From: Methanocalculus sp.
GTDB lineage: Archaea; Halobacteriota; Methanomicrobia; Methanomicrobiales; Methanocorpusculaceae
Length of the DNA stretch: 47,984 nt
Assembly (NCBI GenBank): GCA_013329165.1
Contig: DUKV01000058.1
Location: forward strand, 2,296 to 50,279
Direction: 5' to 3'
Shown here: in pieces, positions 26,801 to 35,510 of the stretch
Layout of the letters: every line of letters begins with the position of its first letter
Numbering within the stretch: the first letter of the stretch is position 1
Position numbers and translations under genes: made by a program
Notes under the pieces: generated by a model
Database searches by the model: none
Told to the model about the DNA's origin: nothing
The model's input: only the letters and a program-made list of their open reading frames with translations

Positions 26801-28734
26801 TCACCCGGTACCTGAGTGTTCCGGTCCTTCTTGGAAGCAGGGTTTTTGCTGTTCTTGCGGTTGCCAATAAAGAAGATGAGTATCGGGATGATGATATATC
26901 TGCACTGGCGACACTCGGGAATCTGATGGGGGAGCTGATCTTTCGGCAGCGTGCCGAGGCTGCTCTCCAGAAGAGTGAAGAACGCTACCGGTACGTATCC
27001 ACCATCATCACGGATTTTGCCTATTCATGCCTGAAGGAAGATGGAGGTGACTACCAGATAGACTGGATGGCAGGTGCTACACAGCAGATCACCGGGTATG
27101 AGATCGACGAGGTGATCGCTGAGAAATGCTGGGGTTTCATGATCCATCCTGATGACTGGCAGATCTTTGAAGATTCGGTCCTCTCCCTTCCTGAAGGCGA
27201 GTCCTCGGAATGCGATCTCAGGATCATCACAAAGCATGGAAACGTCAGGTGGCTGTCTGCGGAAACCCGGTGTATCCATGATGAAACCGGCAGAAGCCGT
27301 ATCTATGGCGGCTGCCGTGATATCACTGAAGAGAAGCTTGCAGGACTTGAGCTTGAGCTGAACCAGGCACGTCTTGAGAGTGCAATGGAGGCGGGGGGGC
27401 TCGCCTGGTGGGAGATGGACTGCCTCACTGGACTGGTCATCTTCAGCCCACGGAAAGCAGAGATGCTCGGCTACTCTCCCGATCGGTTCTCTCATTACAC
27501 CGACTTCACAGCACTCCTCCACCCCGATGATCTTGAGATGGCAATGCAGGCGATGCGGGATCACCTTGAGGGGAGAGCAGACCGGTATGAGGTTGAATAT
27601 CGAATCCGGAGCAGTGAGGGTGCATATCTCTGGTTCAGGGATATAGGGTCGGTAACAGAGCGGGATGCGAGTGGTGCACCTCTGAAGGTGGTTGGGCTGG
27701 TTATCAACATCACCACAATCAAAGAGGCCGTCGAGGCCCTTCGGGAGAGCGAAAAACGGTTCAAGACACTCTTCATGGACTCACCTGTCTCTATCATTAT
27801 CCATGACAGGGATACCGGTGAGATCATCGATGCAAATCCCAAAGCCTGTGAAAGCTATGGTTACTCCTCGGTTGAAGAACTGAAAGCAGCTGATTTCTGG
27901 CTGGAACCACCCTATTCGTTCGAGGATGCACTGACATATATCCGGAAGGCTGCATCCGGGGAGCTGGAGGAATTCGAATGGCTCAACCGTTCTGTGACAG
28001 GCGAATTCTTCTGGGTGCAGGTTCGTCTGTCGTCGGCGGTCATCAGCGGGGTGAAACGCATCCTTGCTACGTCTGTTGATATCACTGAACGCAAAAAGGC
28101 GGAGATGGCCCTGCGGGAGAGCGAGGCGCTGCTCAGTACAGCCGGGCGGATGGCGCATTTTGGTGGGTGGAGTGCCAATCTGGATGAAAACAGGGTGATC
28201 TGGTCTGAAGAGGTGGCGAAGATTCACGGGATGGAGCCGGGTTACTCACCCTCCATTGAAGAGGGGATCAGTTTCTATGCCCCCGAGTGGAAAGAGAAGA
28301 TGAGACGTGTCTTTGGCGAGTGTGTCCGACATGGCACTCGGTATGATGAGGAGATGGAGATCATCACCGCAACAGGAGAGCGGAGATGGGTTCGCACCAC
28401 CGGAGAAGCAGTGAAGAATGAACACGGCAGGATCACCGGGGTACACGGAGCGCTCCAGGATATTACGCAGAGAAAAGAGGCTGAGGAGGCATGGAAGAAT
28501 GCCTATGCCCAGATCGAGGATAATATGGTGAAGTTCTCGGTTCTGAATGACCAGATCAGAAACCCGCTCACGGTGATCATGGCACTTGCCGATCTCGATG
28601 GAGGGGAGTCAGCGGAGAAGATCATCGAGCAGGTGAAGGCGATTGATCGGATCGTCACCCTCCTTGATCAGGGGGTGCTGGAATCCGAGTCGATTCGCAT
28701 GTTCATGCGGCGGCATGATCAGCTATCGGGCTGA
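23896..28734 (+). CDS. giant multi-PAS/GAF signalling protein with histidine-less DHp-like tail
   Basis: A 1612-residue soluble protein. Approximate order: PAS (23-140), PAS (159-270), PAS (284-392), a GAF-like unit and coiled coil (400-545), PAS (551-675), GAF (682-855), GAF (858-1020), PAS (1027-1150), PAS (1155-1275), PAS (1285-1395), PAS (1408-1525), then the ILNDQ-type tail (~1535-1612) containing VLNDQIRNPLTVI. No ATPase, receiver or cyclase domain is present. ATG 23896 is preferred to upstream TTG because GGTGAGG precedes it at good spacing. No heme or flavin motif was assigned, so the ligands are unknown. It converges with a true PAS histidine kinase, a possible partner. Confidence 0.85.
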   Translation: MKIPPAEAAKAQEHDAHLENEHRLSDIINFLPDATFAIDENGMVIAWNHAIEEMTGVPAEEMIGKGDYAYAVPFYGKRRPMLIDLAFKDDLELRSRYDLLKEMPGVIEAETRYARPKQEEPTLWARVSPLYNRNGEYRGAIETIRDITKRNRSEALLKGSEIRYRRLFEAAQDGILILDDEGEIIDANPFILDMLGYHLDELLGRTLPEIGLLRDKNLAEKAFLRLKEEGYIRYEDLPLETKDGRQMAVEFISNRYLINDHSVIQCNIRDVTERKHIEAALHSSESLQRLILTAMPDILIRCNAEGRYLDILTPEDDRFILPKEEIIGKTIAEVTSEEIGERLVQAITLALETGEMQTIEYALSVPAGHRHFEARISPYAADEVIALIRDITDRKEAEDALHERIKELSCLYRISATIEHLHLTETEVLRKIPEIIPEGFQHPEKTRVRITIDDSTYSTPGFTLTKWSLVREIPIQQQAGGTITVCFDDEYDPLTEESVMVRSIAEQIGRYIERIRGAEMLQQKNEDLATAEEELRSQLDELVATQQQLRESEEYIRTVLDNLPIGVAVNSVDPEVNFEYFNKNFLLIYRTTADALQNPDAFWDVVYLDPVFRSELRERVLSDIQSGDPARMHWEDIPITREGEETTYINAMDIPVPGKDLAISTVWDVTDRVKAEGEIKRRLAFEMVISDMSSRFVTESDIDVAIDKALGDIGSFCGASRSYIFLLDSSGDEMSNTHEWCAEGVTPMIEQLQKQPTNLFPWWMEQLRMGENIQIQSLDDLPPEAAAEREILELQGIESLIVLPLLIRSTLGGFIGFDNVTEIKNWTEEDVHLLRLSSELIGSAFEQKKAEEQIALHIRRTEALLALHGMSGAKEQELMDYVLDAALQTTDSRYAFIGTMNDDESVMTVHAWSEGVMEKCRVRDTPIQFPIESGGVWGECVMTRSPTLINLYEAPHPTKHGLPEGHVPITRYLSVPVLLGSRVFAVLAVANKEDEYRDDDISALATLGNLMGELIFRQRAEAALQKSEERYRYVSTIITDFAYSCLKEDGGDYQIDWMAGATQQITGYEIDEVIAEKCWGFMIHPDDWQIFEDSVLSLPEGESSECDLRIITKHGNVRWLSAETRCIHDETGRSRIYGGCRDITEEKLAGLELELNQARLESAMEAGGLAWWEMDCLTGLVIFSPRKAEMLGYSPDRFSHYTDFTALLHPDDLEMAMQAMRDHLEGRADRYEVEYRIRSSEGAYLWFRDIGSVTERDASGAPLKVVGLVINITTIKEAVEALRESEKRFKTLFMDSPVSIIIHDRDTGEIIDANPKACESYGYSSVEELKAADFWLEPPYSFEDALTYIRKAASGELEEFEWLNRSVTGEFFWVQVRLSSAVISGVKRILATSVDITERKKAEMALRESEALLSTAGRMAHFGGWSANLDENRVIWSEEVAKIHGMEPGYSPSIEEGISFYAPEWKEKMRRVFGECVRHGTRYDEEMEIITATGERRWVRTTGEAVKNEHGRITGVHGALQDITQRKEAEEAWKNAYAQIEDNMVKFSVLNDQIRNPLTVIMALADLDGGESAEKIIEQVKAIDRIVTLLDQGVLESESIRMFMRRHDQLSG

Positions 28735-28755
28735 TCCGGCTCTTCTCTTCACCTT

Positions 28756-30663
28756 TCATCCCGTCTCCTCCGCCGTTCTCTGCCAGACTCCCCCCGGCAC
28801 CCTGATCTCAAACCTCGCCCCCTTACCATAGACCCCGGTCTCGGTGATGGAGATGCCGGTTATTGAGAGGATCTCACGTGAGAAGAAGAGCCCCAAACCG
28901 GTATTACTGCCATAGCCCCGTTGAAAGATCTTCTCCTTCTGTTCATCGGGGATTCCGGGTCCCTCATCCTCCCAGGTGATCACCAGCATATCATCCTGCT
29001 CCTCACACCGGATTTTTACCCCGGTTGCTCTTTCTGCATACCGGATGGTATTCTCCATCAGGTTCGAAAAGACCTTCTCGATCATCGGATCGGCAAGCAC
29101 CTGGTACCTGCCACAGCTCTGTCGGATCGGGATCTGATCATCTCCGATTCCTTTGATGATTGTCTGGAGATCCTGCCAGTTGGGTTTTTCGGCACCAAGA
29201 TTCTCATACATCCGGGTAAACTCGATCTGGCGCTGGATCATATCTGAAGCTCTGTGGATCTTCTCTAACCTGAGAAGCAGCTCTTCATTATCTTCTGCTT
29301 CCTTTTCAGCAAAGGAGAGAAACCCTTTCTGGACCATAATCTGGTTCAGGATATCGTGGCGGGTGATCCCCGAGAGGAGCTGGAGCTTTTTGTTCGCGAT
29401 CTCAAGTGCATCCTCTGCCTGCTTCCGGGTGGTGATATCAAGAATAAATCCATCAAGATACGTGATCTCGCCATCCTGAGAAAATATCCGCCCCCGCTCC
29501 TGCACCCACCGGATGCCCCCGTCCCTGTGGATGATCCGATACTGAATATCCCATGGTTCTCCGGCAGATAGTGATCTGTTCATCGAATCCCGGACATCTC
29601 TCCTGTCATCGGGATGGATGATACTCTCGTATCTCCGGACGGAATTTCTGATGAAGTCGGTGTATGGATATCCGCTGATCTCCTCGATCCGGGTGTTCAT
29701 ATAGATCATCGTCCCTTCTTCATCAGGCAGGCACCGGTAGATGACACCGGGAACATTTGCAACCAGCGAGCGGTACCGGTTCCTGCTCATCTCAAGTGCC
29801 TCTTCAGCCGTCTTTCGTTCAGTGATATCCATGATCTGGACAAGGTATCCTGTTATGCCCTCCTCTGGATCCTGCAAGGGGGTTGTGAGCACATCCAGCC
29901 AGATCGTTCCGCTCCGGCTGGTTTTATAGAGATTGTGGATTTTGACCCTCTCAAAATCAAAAAGATCCTGATACCAAACGGATTCTCCCGCATGAAGCCG
30001 CTCTTTCTCTTCATCTCCGACATTCGGGTCATCAAAGAGAGAAAAACCCCGGACTTCCTCAACGCTCTCGATCCCAAAGAGTTTCAGGCAGGCGGGATTT
30101 GTGTGAACCAGTCTCCCGTCCTGGTTATAGAGCTCAATTGCAATCGGTGACTGATCATATATGGCATGATAGCTCCTCTCGCTCTTCCTGAGATCGCTCT
30201 CCACCCGTTTACGTTCCTGCACCTCCCGAAGGGCCAGATCTCTCAATTCACGGGCTGAACGGATCTCAGAATTCAGTTCGGTGACATCCTCGATGATGAT
30301 CATCACATGAAGAGGTTCTCCATCCTCTCCCGGCTTTCCGATAATGGAGGTATGCTGGATGCGGGGTGTTCCATCTGCTTTTGTGAACGGGAGAAAGTAT
30401 CCATGGAGCCGGGATGAAAAGATGGCAGGAGGGCCCCCCTCCAGTACCTGTTCGATCCGGATCCGGTATGCCGGCGAGGCGAGGTGGGGAAAGACCTCCA
30501 GCAGGTCTCTATTGATCATCTCTTCTGCAGGATGCCCGCTCCACCCGGCCAGCGTCCTGTTCCAGACCAGGATCCTCTTCTCCCGGTCAATGACACAGAT
30601 CCCCCCCGGCATTGCATCGGAGAATGCATAAAACTCATCGGAGATGGTCCCTTTCTTCCTCAT
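28756..30663 (-). CDS. PAS-domain sensor histidine kinase
   Basis: A 635-residue soluble kinase with three PAS domains (~7-130, 160-285, 292-415), a DHp helix with acceptor H436 in ITRHDILNQ, and a HATPase_c domain (~520-630) with the N-box ENTIRYA, the G1 box DEGPGIP and the G2 region NTGLGLFF. It has no membrane segment and no receiver domain is encoded nearby. GGGTGA lies ten bases before the ATG. Its C-terminal SREILSITGISITE segment is closely similar to that of the second PAS kinase at 39271-40317, so the two are paralogues. It is convergent with the giant PAS/GAF gene. Confidence 0.93.
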   Translation of the reverse strand: MRKKGTISDEFYAFSDAMPGGICVIDREKRILVWNRTLAGWSGHPAEEMINRDLLEVFPHLASPAYRIRIEQVLEGGPPAIFSSRLHGYFLPFTKADGTPRIQHTSIIGKPGEDGEPLHVMIIIEDVTELNSEIRSARELRDLALREVQERKRVESDLRKSERSYHAIYDQSPIAIELYNQDGRLVHTNPACLKLFGIESVEEVRGFSLFDDPNVGDEEKERLHAGESVWYQDLFDFERVKIHNLYKTSRSGTIWLDVLTTPLQDPEEGITGYLVQIMDITERKTAEEALEMSRNRYRSLVANVPGVIYRCLPDEEGTMIYMNTRIEEISGYPYTDFIRNSVRRYESIIHPDDRRDVRDSMNRSLSAGEPWDIQYRIIHRDGGIRWVQERGRIFSQDGEITYLDGFILDITTRKQAEDALEIANKKLQLLSGITRHDILNQIMVQKGFLSFAEKEAEDNEELLLRLEKIHRASDMIQRQIEFTRMYENLGAEKPNWQDLQTIIKGIGDDQIPIRQSCGRYQVLADPMIEKVFSNLMENTIRYAERATGVKIRCEEQDDMLVITWEDEGPGIPDEQKEKIFQRGYGSNTGLGLFFSREILSITGISITETGVYGKGARFEIRVPGGVWQRTAEETG

Positions 30664-30906
30664 TGAATGATCTCACCCGCATATTCTCTTCAGTTCTCAC
30701 GGCAGATGTAAAATGGTATCCAAAATGAGATGCCCTTCATCTGATTGAGGATATCTCCCGCTATTCGAATGTGATGAAGATCTGCGCTCCTGCAATCTGT
30801 CTTCACCTCTTTATTTTCAGTGCCTTATATCCTTTGGCAGCCCGGTCTTTTTCTACCGATTCATTCATCATAAATGCTAAATAGTACACTCTGTAGTATA
30901 TTACTT

Positions 30907-32307
30907 ATGAGTATATTCCTTGATCGGCACCGGGAGACCTCAATGCTTGAGAGCCGTTACCGGGGGGGGAAAGCCGAACTGCTGATAATATATGGACGAC
31001 GGAGGATTGGAAAAAGTGAACTTATCGATAGGTTCATCGCCAGAGAGAAAGGCATTCGCCTCCTTGCACGTGAGGAGTCAAGGACTCTCCAGCTCCGGCG
31101 CTTTTCATTAAAGCTTGGGGAATATTTTAATGATAATTTCCTGAAAAAAACCTCATTTGCTGATTGGGATAGTTTTTTTGAGTACATTCTCCAACGTTCA
31201 GACGAGCGTTTTGTCCTTTCCATCGATGAGTTTCCCTATCTTGTCAAGGAGGATCCCTCCCTCCCCTCCATTCTTCAGGATTACTGGGATACGCATCTGA
31301 AGGATAGTCAGATATTTCTGATACTCTCCGGTTCCAGTATTTCAATGATGGAAGAGTCAACGATGGATCATACAAGTCCTCTCTTTGGGAGAAGGACCGG
31401 TCAGATCCTCCTTCAGCCCCTCCGTTTCATCCATATCCTTGATTACCTGAAGGATATGCAGAAAGCAGTTGAGTTCTATTCGGTTTTTGGCGGAACTCCT
31501 GCATATATTATGAGTGCCGATCCGAATTCGGATATCTTTGACAATATTGAAGAAAAAGTATTGCGGGAGGATGCATTTCTCTTTCGGGATGTTGACTTTG
31601 TTCTCAGATCAGAACTGGTTGAACCGCGCTATTATTTTTCCATTCTCTTCTCAATCGCACAGGGAAATCATACAATCGGGCTGATATGCAACGATTGTGG
31701 TTTATCAAAGAGTATTGTCAATAAATATCTCTCTATACTGATCGATCTCCATCTGATATATCGCCGTATCCCGGTAACAGAGGGGAATAAGAGCAGGCGA
31801 GGTCTCTATTTCCTCTCAGATAATCTCTTCGACTTCTGGTTCTCATTCGTTCATCCCAATATTGAATCGCTTGAGCGTGGTAACACCCGCCTGATTGTGG
31901 ATCAGTTCGTCCGGCCACGTTTCTCAAGGTATGTAGGCCGGCATTTTGAGGCGATGGTGATGGATCTCTTTGATCTCTTTAATGAACATCATCTCCTTCC
32001 TTTTGTCTATACCCGGATTGGCAGCTGGTGGTACAGGGGAGAAGAGATAGATATCGTTTCTATGAGCGAGGACCCTCCTTCAATCTTCTTCTGTGAATGC
32101 AAATGGCAGGATAGTGTTGATGGAAAGAAGCTCTATGCAGAACTTGTAAAAAAGGCTGGCAAGGTATCCTGGCAGAATGGGAAGCGACGGGAGTATTATT
32201 GCATTGTTGCGAAAACATTCTCACGCAGGCCAGAACCAGATGAGCAGGTTATCTGCTATGATCTCCTGGATCTTGAAGCTCTGGCCTCCCGGCTTCTGGA
32301 GAGTTGA
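30907..32307 (+). CDS. archaeal AAA ATPase with DUF234 nuclease-like C-terminus
   Basis: A 466-residue ATPase of the archaeal family that pairs an AAA domain with DUF234. Walker A is YGRRRIGKSE near residue 32, Walker B VLSIDEFPYL, and sensor LILSGSSISMM. A winged-helix part (CNDCGLSKSIVNKYLSILID) is followed by a C-terminal PD-(D/E)XK-like fold with GEEIDIVS and FFCECKW. Function is unknown; the family is spread by lateral transfer and is often variable between strains. ATG 30907 matches the family start; a TAGTATATTA box lies just upstream. The gene looks more AT-rich than its neighbours. Confidence 0.9.
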   Translation: MSIFLDRHRETSMLESRYRGGKAELLIIYGRRRIGKSELIDRFIAREKGIRLLAREESRTLQLRRFSLKLGEYFNDNFLKKTSFADWDSFFEYILQRSDERFVLSIDEFPYLVKEDPSLPSILQDYWDTHLKDSQIFLILSGSSISMMEESTMDHTSPLFGRRTGQILLQPLRFIHILDYLKDMQKAVEFYSVFGGTPAYIMSADPNSDIFDNIEEKVLREDAFLFRDVDFVLRSELVEPRYYFSILFSIAQGNHTIGLICNDCGLSKSIVNKYLSILIDLHLIYRRIPVTEGNKSRRGLYFLSDNLFDFWFSFVHPNIESLERGNTRLIVDQFVRPRFSRYVGRHFEAMVMDLFDLFNEHHLLPFVYTRIGSWWYRGEEIDIVSMSEDPPSIFFCECKWQDSVDGKKLYAELVKKAGKVSWQNGKRREYYCIVAKTFSRRPEPDEQVICYDLLDLEALASRLLES

Positions 32308-32362
32308 CTGGCTTCTCCGGATCACCGGACGACTCTTAAAAGTATTGATTTAAGCCGGGCAA

Positions 32363-33823
32363 TCAATCCCCGGATTTCTCCAGATCCTTCTTCCGGTATC
32401 CTTCCATGAGGAGTGTCGCCAGGTTCTTCACCGGCTTGTCGGTATGCTCCTGGATATGGAACTCGCAGAAGGGGCAGATGGTGACGACGATATCAGCACC
32501 CGTCGCTGCGATCGCCTCGCCCCGGAGTTTTCCGAGGGCCGCTGCCTCTTCAGGCTGGCCGGATCGCACCCCTCCGCCTGCCCCGCAGCACTGGGTCGGC
32601 ATCGGGATATACTTCTCCACCACCATCGAGAGGAGATGCCGTGGGGGCTCGCTTATCCCTTGTCCCCGGAGCAGGTGGCAGGGATCGTGATAGGTCGCCG
32701 AGATCGGGAGTTTTGCCGGAGGCTCAATCCCGGCCTTCATCAGCACCTCGGTGATATCCATCACGGTGAAGGGGGTTTCATAATCGTTCTTCAGGGTTGA
32801 CCCGCACCCGGCACACATCGTCATCACCGTGTCAATGCCCCGCGAGGTGAATGCCTCGATATTCTTCTTCTTCAGGTCAGGCAGAATTGTTGTCTGCCCT
32901 GTCCTGATGAGCGGTGATCCGCAGCAGACCTGTTCATGAGGGATGATCACCCGGATGCCGTTCCTCTTCATGACCTCCATCGCATCCAGTGCAGGTTTTG
33001 TGACACGCCCGTTGAACATGCAGCCGACAAAGAACCCGATCGTCATCTTCACCGGACCCTCCGGCTCGATCACCTCGGGCACCTGTTCGAGGAAGGTTGC
33101 CTCTGACCGCTCGACACTCCTGCCTGTCCGTTCGATGAGTTCTGCAAGGGCCTGGTGGCGGGGGAGGGTGAGCCCGGCCCGGTTTGCCCGTTCCCGGAGC
33201 TTCTCGATCGCCTTTCCGGGAATCTCGATCTCTTTGGGACAGACCTCGACACAGCGATGGCAGGTGGTGCAGGTAAAGAGCCCCCTTCCAATCGCCTCGG
33301 TGATCCGGTCCTCCGAATCACGGGGATCGAGTGCACACCGCATCTCCTGCCGCATCGCTGTCGGACCGGCAAAATCCACCACCTTCAGTGCAGGGCAGGC
33401 GGAGACGCAGCTTAAACACTCGATACATTCGCGGAGCGGCTTGATCACTGCCACCTCCTCTCTGGAGAGGCCCTGCGGTGAATCCGAGGGGAGGATTGTT
33501 GCCAGCTGCTCCAGCACCGGTGCAATATCGGTTGCAAGATCCCGGATCACCGGGAGTTCAAGCGGGAGAACGACCATCCCCTCTGTTGCCTCTTCCATGC
33601 AGGCAAGGGTCGGGTTTCCGTTCACCCGCACCGCACATGAACCGCACTGCCCGGCACGGCAGCATGAGCGGTACAGGAGTGAAGGGTCATGGCTCCGCCT
33701 CACCTCATCCAGTGCATCAAGCACCCGTGCACCATCATGTACCTGGACGTTGTAGGTCTCCTGGTGTGGCTCTGCATCCTTTGCAGGATCGAATCTCTGG
33801 ATGGTGAGTGTCATCTCTTTCAT
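32363..33823 (-). CDS. tfrB: thiol:fumarate reductase subunit B (CoM/CoB)
   Basis: A 486-residue iron-sulfur subunit of the cytoplasmic fumarate reductase that oxidises coenzyme M plus coenzyme B to the heterodisulfide while TfrA makes succinate. The N-terminal [2Fe-2S] site uses C54/C55/C60/C63/C75, two [4Fe-4S] motifs are C133/C136/C139/C143 and C185/C188/C191/C195, and two CCG domains resemble HdrD (CCGSPLIRTGQ with CAGCG; CCGAGGGVRSG with CPFCE). Its ATG overlaps the tfrA stop by four bases. Succinate is used for biosynthesis through a partial citric acid pathway. Confidence 0.95.
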   Translation of the reverse strand: MKEMTLTIQRFDPAKDAEPHQETYNVQVHDGARVLDALDEVRRSHDPSLLYRSCCRAGQCGSCAVRVNGNPTLACMEEATEGMVVLPLELPVIRDLATDIAPVLEQLATILPSDSPQGLSREEVAVIKPLRECIECLSCVSACPALKVVDFAGPTAMRQEMRCALDPRDSEDRITEAIGRGLFTCTTCHRCVEVCPKEIEIPGKAIEKLRERANRAGLTLPRHQALAELIERTGRSVERSEATFLEQVPEVIEPEGPVKMTIGFFVGCMFNGRVTKPALDAMEVMKRNGIRVIIPHEQVCCGSPLIRTGQTTILPDLKKKNIEAFTSRGIDTVMTMCAGCGSTLKNDYETPFTVMDITEVLMKAGIEPPAKLPISATYHDPCHLLRGQGISEPPRHLLSMVVEKYIPMPTQCCGAGGGVRSGQPEEAAALGKLRGEAIAATGADIVVTICPFCEFHIQEHTDKPVKNLATLLMEGYRKKDLEKSGD

Positions 33824-35448
33824 GCTATCCTCCCGGGCAGGTCTATTCCCCGGTATGATGGCGATATCCGGGTATGGCCATAGGGTGAGTCTTCAACGCT
33901 CCACCGGACAGCACAATCAGATCTGACATGTGCCCCCCGTGACTCCTGCCGCATCAGTGCGCCATCCAGGATCATCCCGGCAACAAGGAGCATATTCTGT
34001 GCGGTCCATGCATCAAGTATCTCTGGTCCTGATGATGCAGCGAGCGGCGATGCTGCCAGATCCAGGATCGTCTCGCGGGTGGTGGTGAGGGCAGCGGCGG
34101 TTCGGTAGATCCCGGCACCATCCCACATCGCCCGTTTCATCATTGCAACACACTCAGATGGCTTCATCTCACCTGCTCCGAATCGGGCGATCTTCTCTTC
34201 AACAGCTTCAAACTGTTCCGGATCGATCCTCTTCTTCTGTTTTTCTGATCTGCCTGCCGCCTCTCCTGCTCTCCGTCCAAAGACCTGTGTCTCGGCAAGG
34301 GCGTTTCCGCCGAGCCGGTTCGCACCATGGACGCCGCCAGCAACCTCCCCGCAGGCAAAGAGCCCGGGAACGGTTGTCTTACATTCGGGTGTGATCCTGA
34401 GGCCGCCCATCATATGGTGTGCTGTGGGGGCGATCTCCATTGGCTCCTTCCGGATATCAACGCCGAAGGCGAGGTACTGCTCGAGCATCGAGGGAAGCCG
34501 CGTCTCGATCTCTTCTGGTGGCAGGTGGGTGACATCAAGCCAGACACCGCCCCTCTCTGTACCTCTTCCTTCGAGTACCTCGGTTGCGATCGAGCGTGCC
34601 ACCACATCCCTTGTAGAGAGCTCCATCCTCTCTGGATCGTACCGGGACATGAACCGCTCGCCATGGACATTCTTCAGGATACCTCCTTCACCACGCACCG
34701 CCTCGGTGATCAGCCTCCCCCGTGCATCATAGGGGTGCACCGCACCTGTCGGGTGGAACTGCACCATCTCCATATCTATCAGTTCAGCCCATGCCCGGTA
34801 CCCGAGGGCATAGCCATCCCCGGTTCCGGCGGTGGAGTTGGTGGTGATATCATAGATCTGCCCGGCACCGCCGGTGGCGAGCACCACTGCATCGGCGGCG
34901 ATTGCCCCGATCCCGCCGTCCCGTGTCGAGGTGATCGCACCACAGACACGCCCCCCATCTGTTGCAAGTTCAAGGGCGGTGATCTCATTTCGGATAACTA
35001 CGTCAGATGCGCGGAGCCGTTCAAGGAGCGTCATCACGATCTCGTGGCCGGTCCGATCCCCTGCATAACAGGTACGGGGAAATCGCTGGCCGCCGAATGG
35101 GCGCTGGGCGATCATGCAGCTTTCTTCTGCATCAAAGACGGCACCCATCCGGACGAGATCGGCCATTCTCTCCGGCGCTTCATTCACAAGCACCTCTGCT
35201 AACGTCCTGTCATTTAAGTAGGCGCCGCCTTTGAGCGTATCCTCAAGATGACCCACAATCGTGTCAGCTTCCCTCAGAACCGCGTTATAGCCGCCTTCCG
35301 CCATCACAGTGCAGCCGCCCTTGCCGGCTATTGTCTTACCAATCAGGATCGTCTCTCCATACTGCGCTGCTTCAAGGGCCGCCCTGATTCCGGCACCCCC
35401 GCTCCCGATTACAAGAACGTGGCAATCTTCCGTCGTAATCACACCCAT
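33820..35448 (-). CDS. tfrA: thiol:fumarate reductase subunit A (flavoprotein)
   Basis: A 542-residue FAD subunit of the succinate dehydrogenase/fumarate reductase family. It has the FAD motif VIGSGGAGIRAALEA, the flavin-attachment region GKGGCTVMAEGGYNA, the fumarate-site segments FHPTGAVHPYD and APTAHHMMGGL, and the closing GEVAGGVHGANRLGGNALAE. ATG 35448 matches the family N-terminus; a frame extending to 35541 crosses the promoter. A TTTTAAGTTA box about 30 bases upstream indicates a leaderless or short-leader transcript. It is divergent from the aspartate kinase gene with only 62 bases between the starts. Confidence 0.95.
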   Translation of the reverse strand: MGVITTEDCHVLVIGSGGAGIRAALEAAQYGETILIGKTIAGKGGCTVMAEGGYNAVLREADTIVGHLEDTLKGGAYLNDRTLAEVLVNEAPERMADLVRMGAVFDAEESCMIAQRPFGGQRFPRTCYAGDRTGHEIVMTLLERLRASDVVIRNEITALELATDGGRVCGAITSTRDGGIGAIAADAVVLATGGAGQIYDITTNSTAGTGDGYALGYRAWAELIDMEMVQFHPTGAVHPYDARGRLITEAVRGEGGILKNVHGERFMSRYDPERMELSTRDVVARSIATEVLEGRGTERGGVWLDVTHLPPEEIETRLPSMLEQYLAFGVDIRKEPMEIAPTAHHMMGGLRITPECKTTVPGLFACGEVAGGVHGANRLGGNALAETQVFGRRAGEAAGRSEKQKKRIDPEQFEAVEEKIARFGAGEMKPSECVAMMKRAMWDGAGIYRTAAALTTTRETILDLAASPLAASSGPEILDAWTAQNMLLVAGMILDGALMRQESRGAHVRSDCAVRWSVEDSPYGHTRISPSYRGIDLPGRIA

Positions 35449-35510
35449 CGTATTATATTGATCTGCCGTGTAATAACTTAAAATACATCGTGGGGGTAGG
35501 TGAGCCAGAA
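35449..35510. promoter_or_regulatory. divergent promoter region tfrAB / aspartate kinase
   Basis: Two TATA-like elements interleave: TATTATATT (35451-35459) oriented for the plus-strand kinase gene, and ATTTTAAGTTATT on the minus strand (35476-35488) for tfrA. GGTGAG at about 35498-35503 is the ribosome site of the kinase. Binding at one box would hinder the other. Confidence 0.5.

Noticed and set aside
32943..33755. 270-codon frame antisense to tfrB
   Set aside because: Serine- and arginine-rich shadow of a well-supported Fe-S protein gene.
34327..35202. 291-codon frame antisense to tfrA
   Set aside because: Cys/His-rich composition comes from the reverse complement of conserved Gly/Ala codons. 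No family resemblance.
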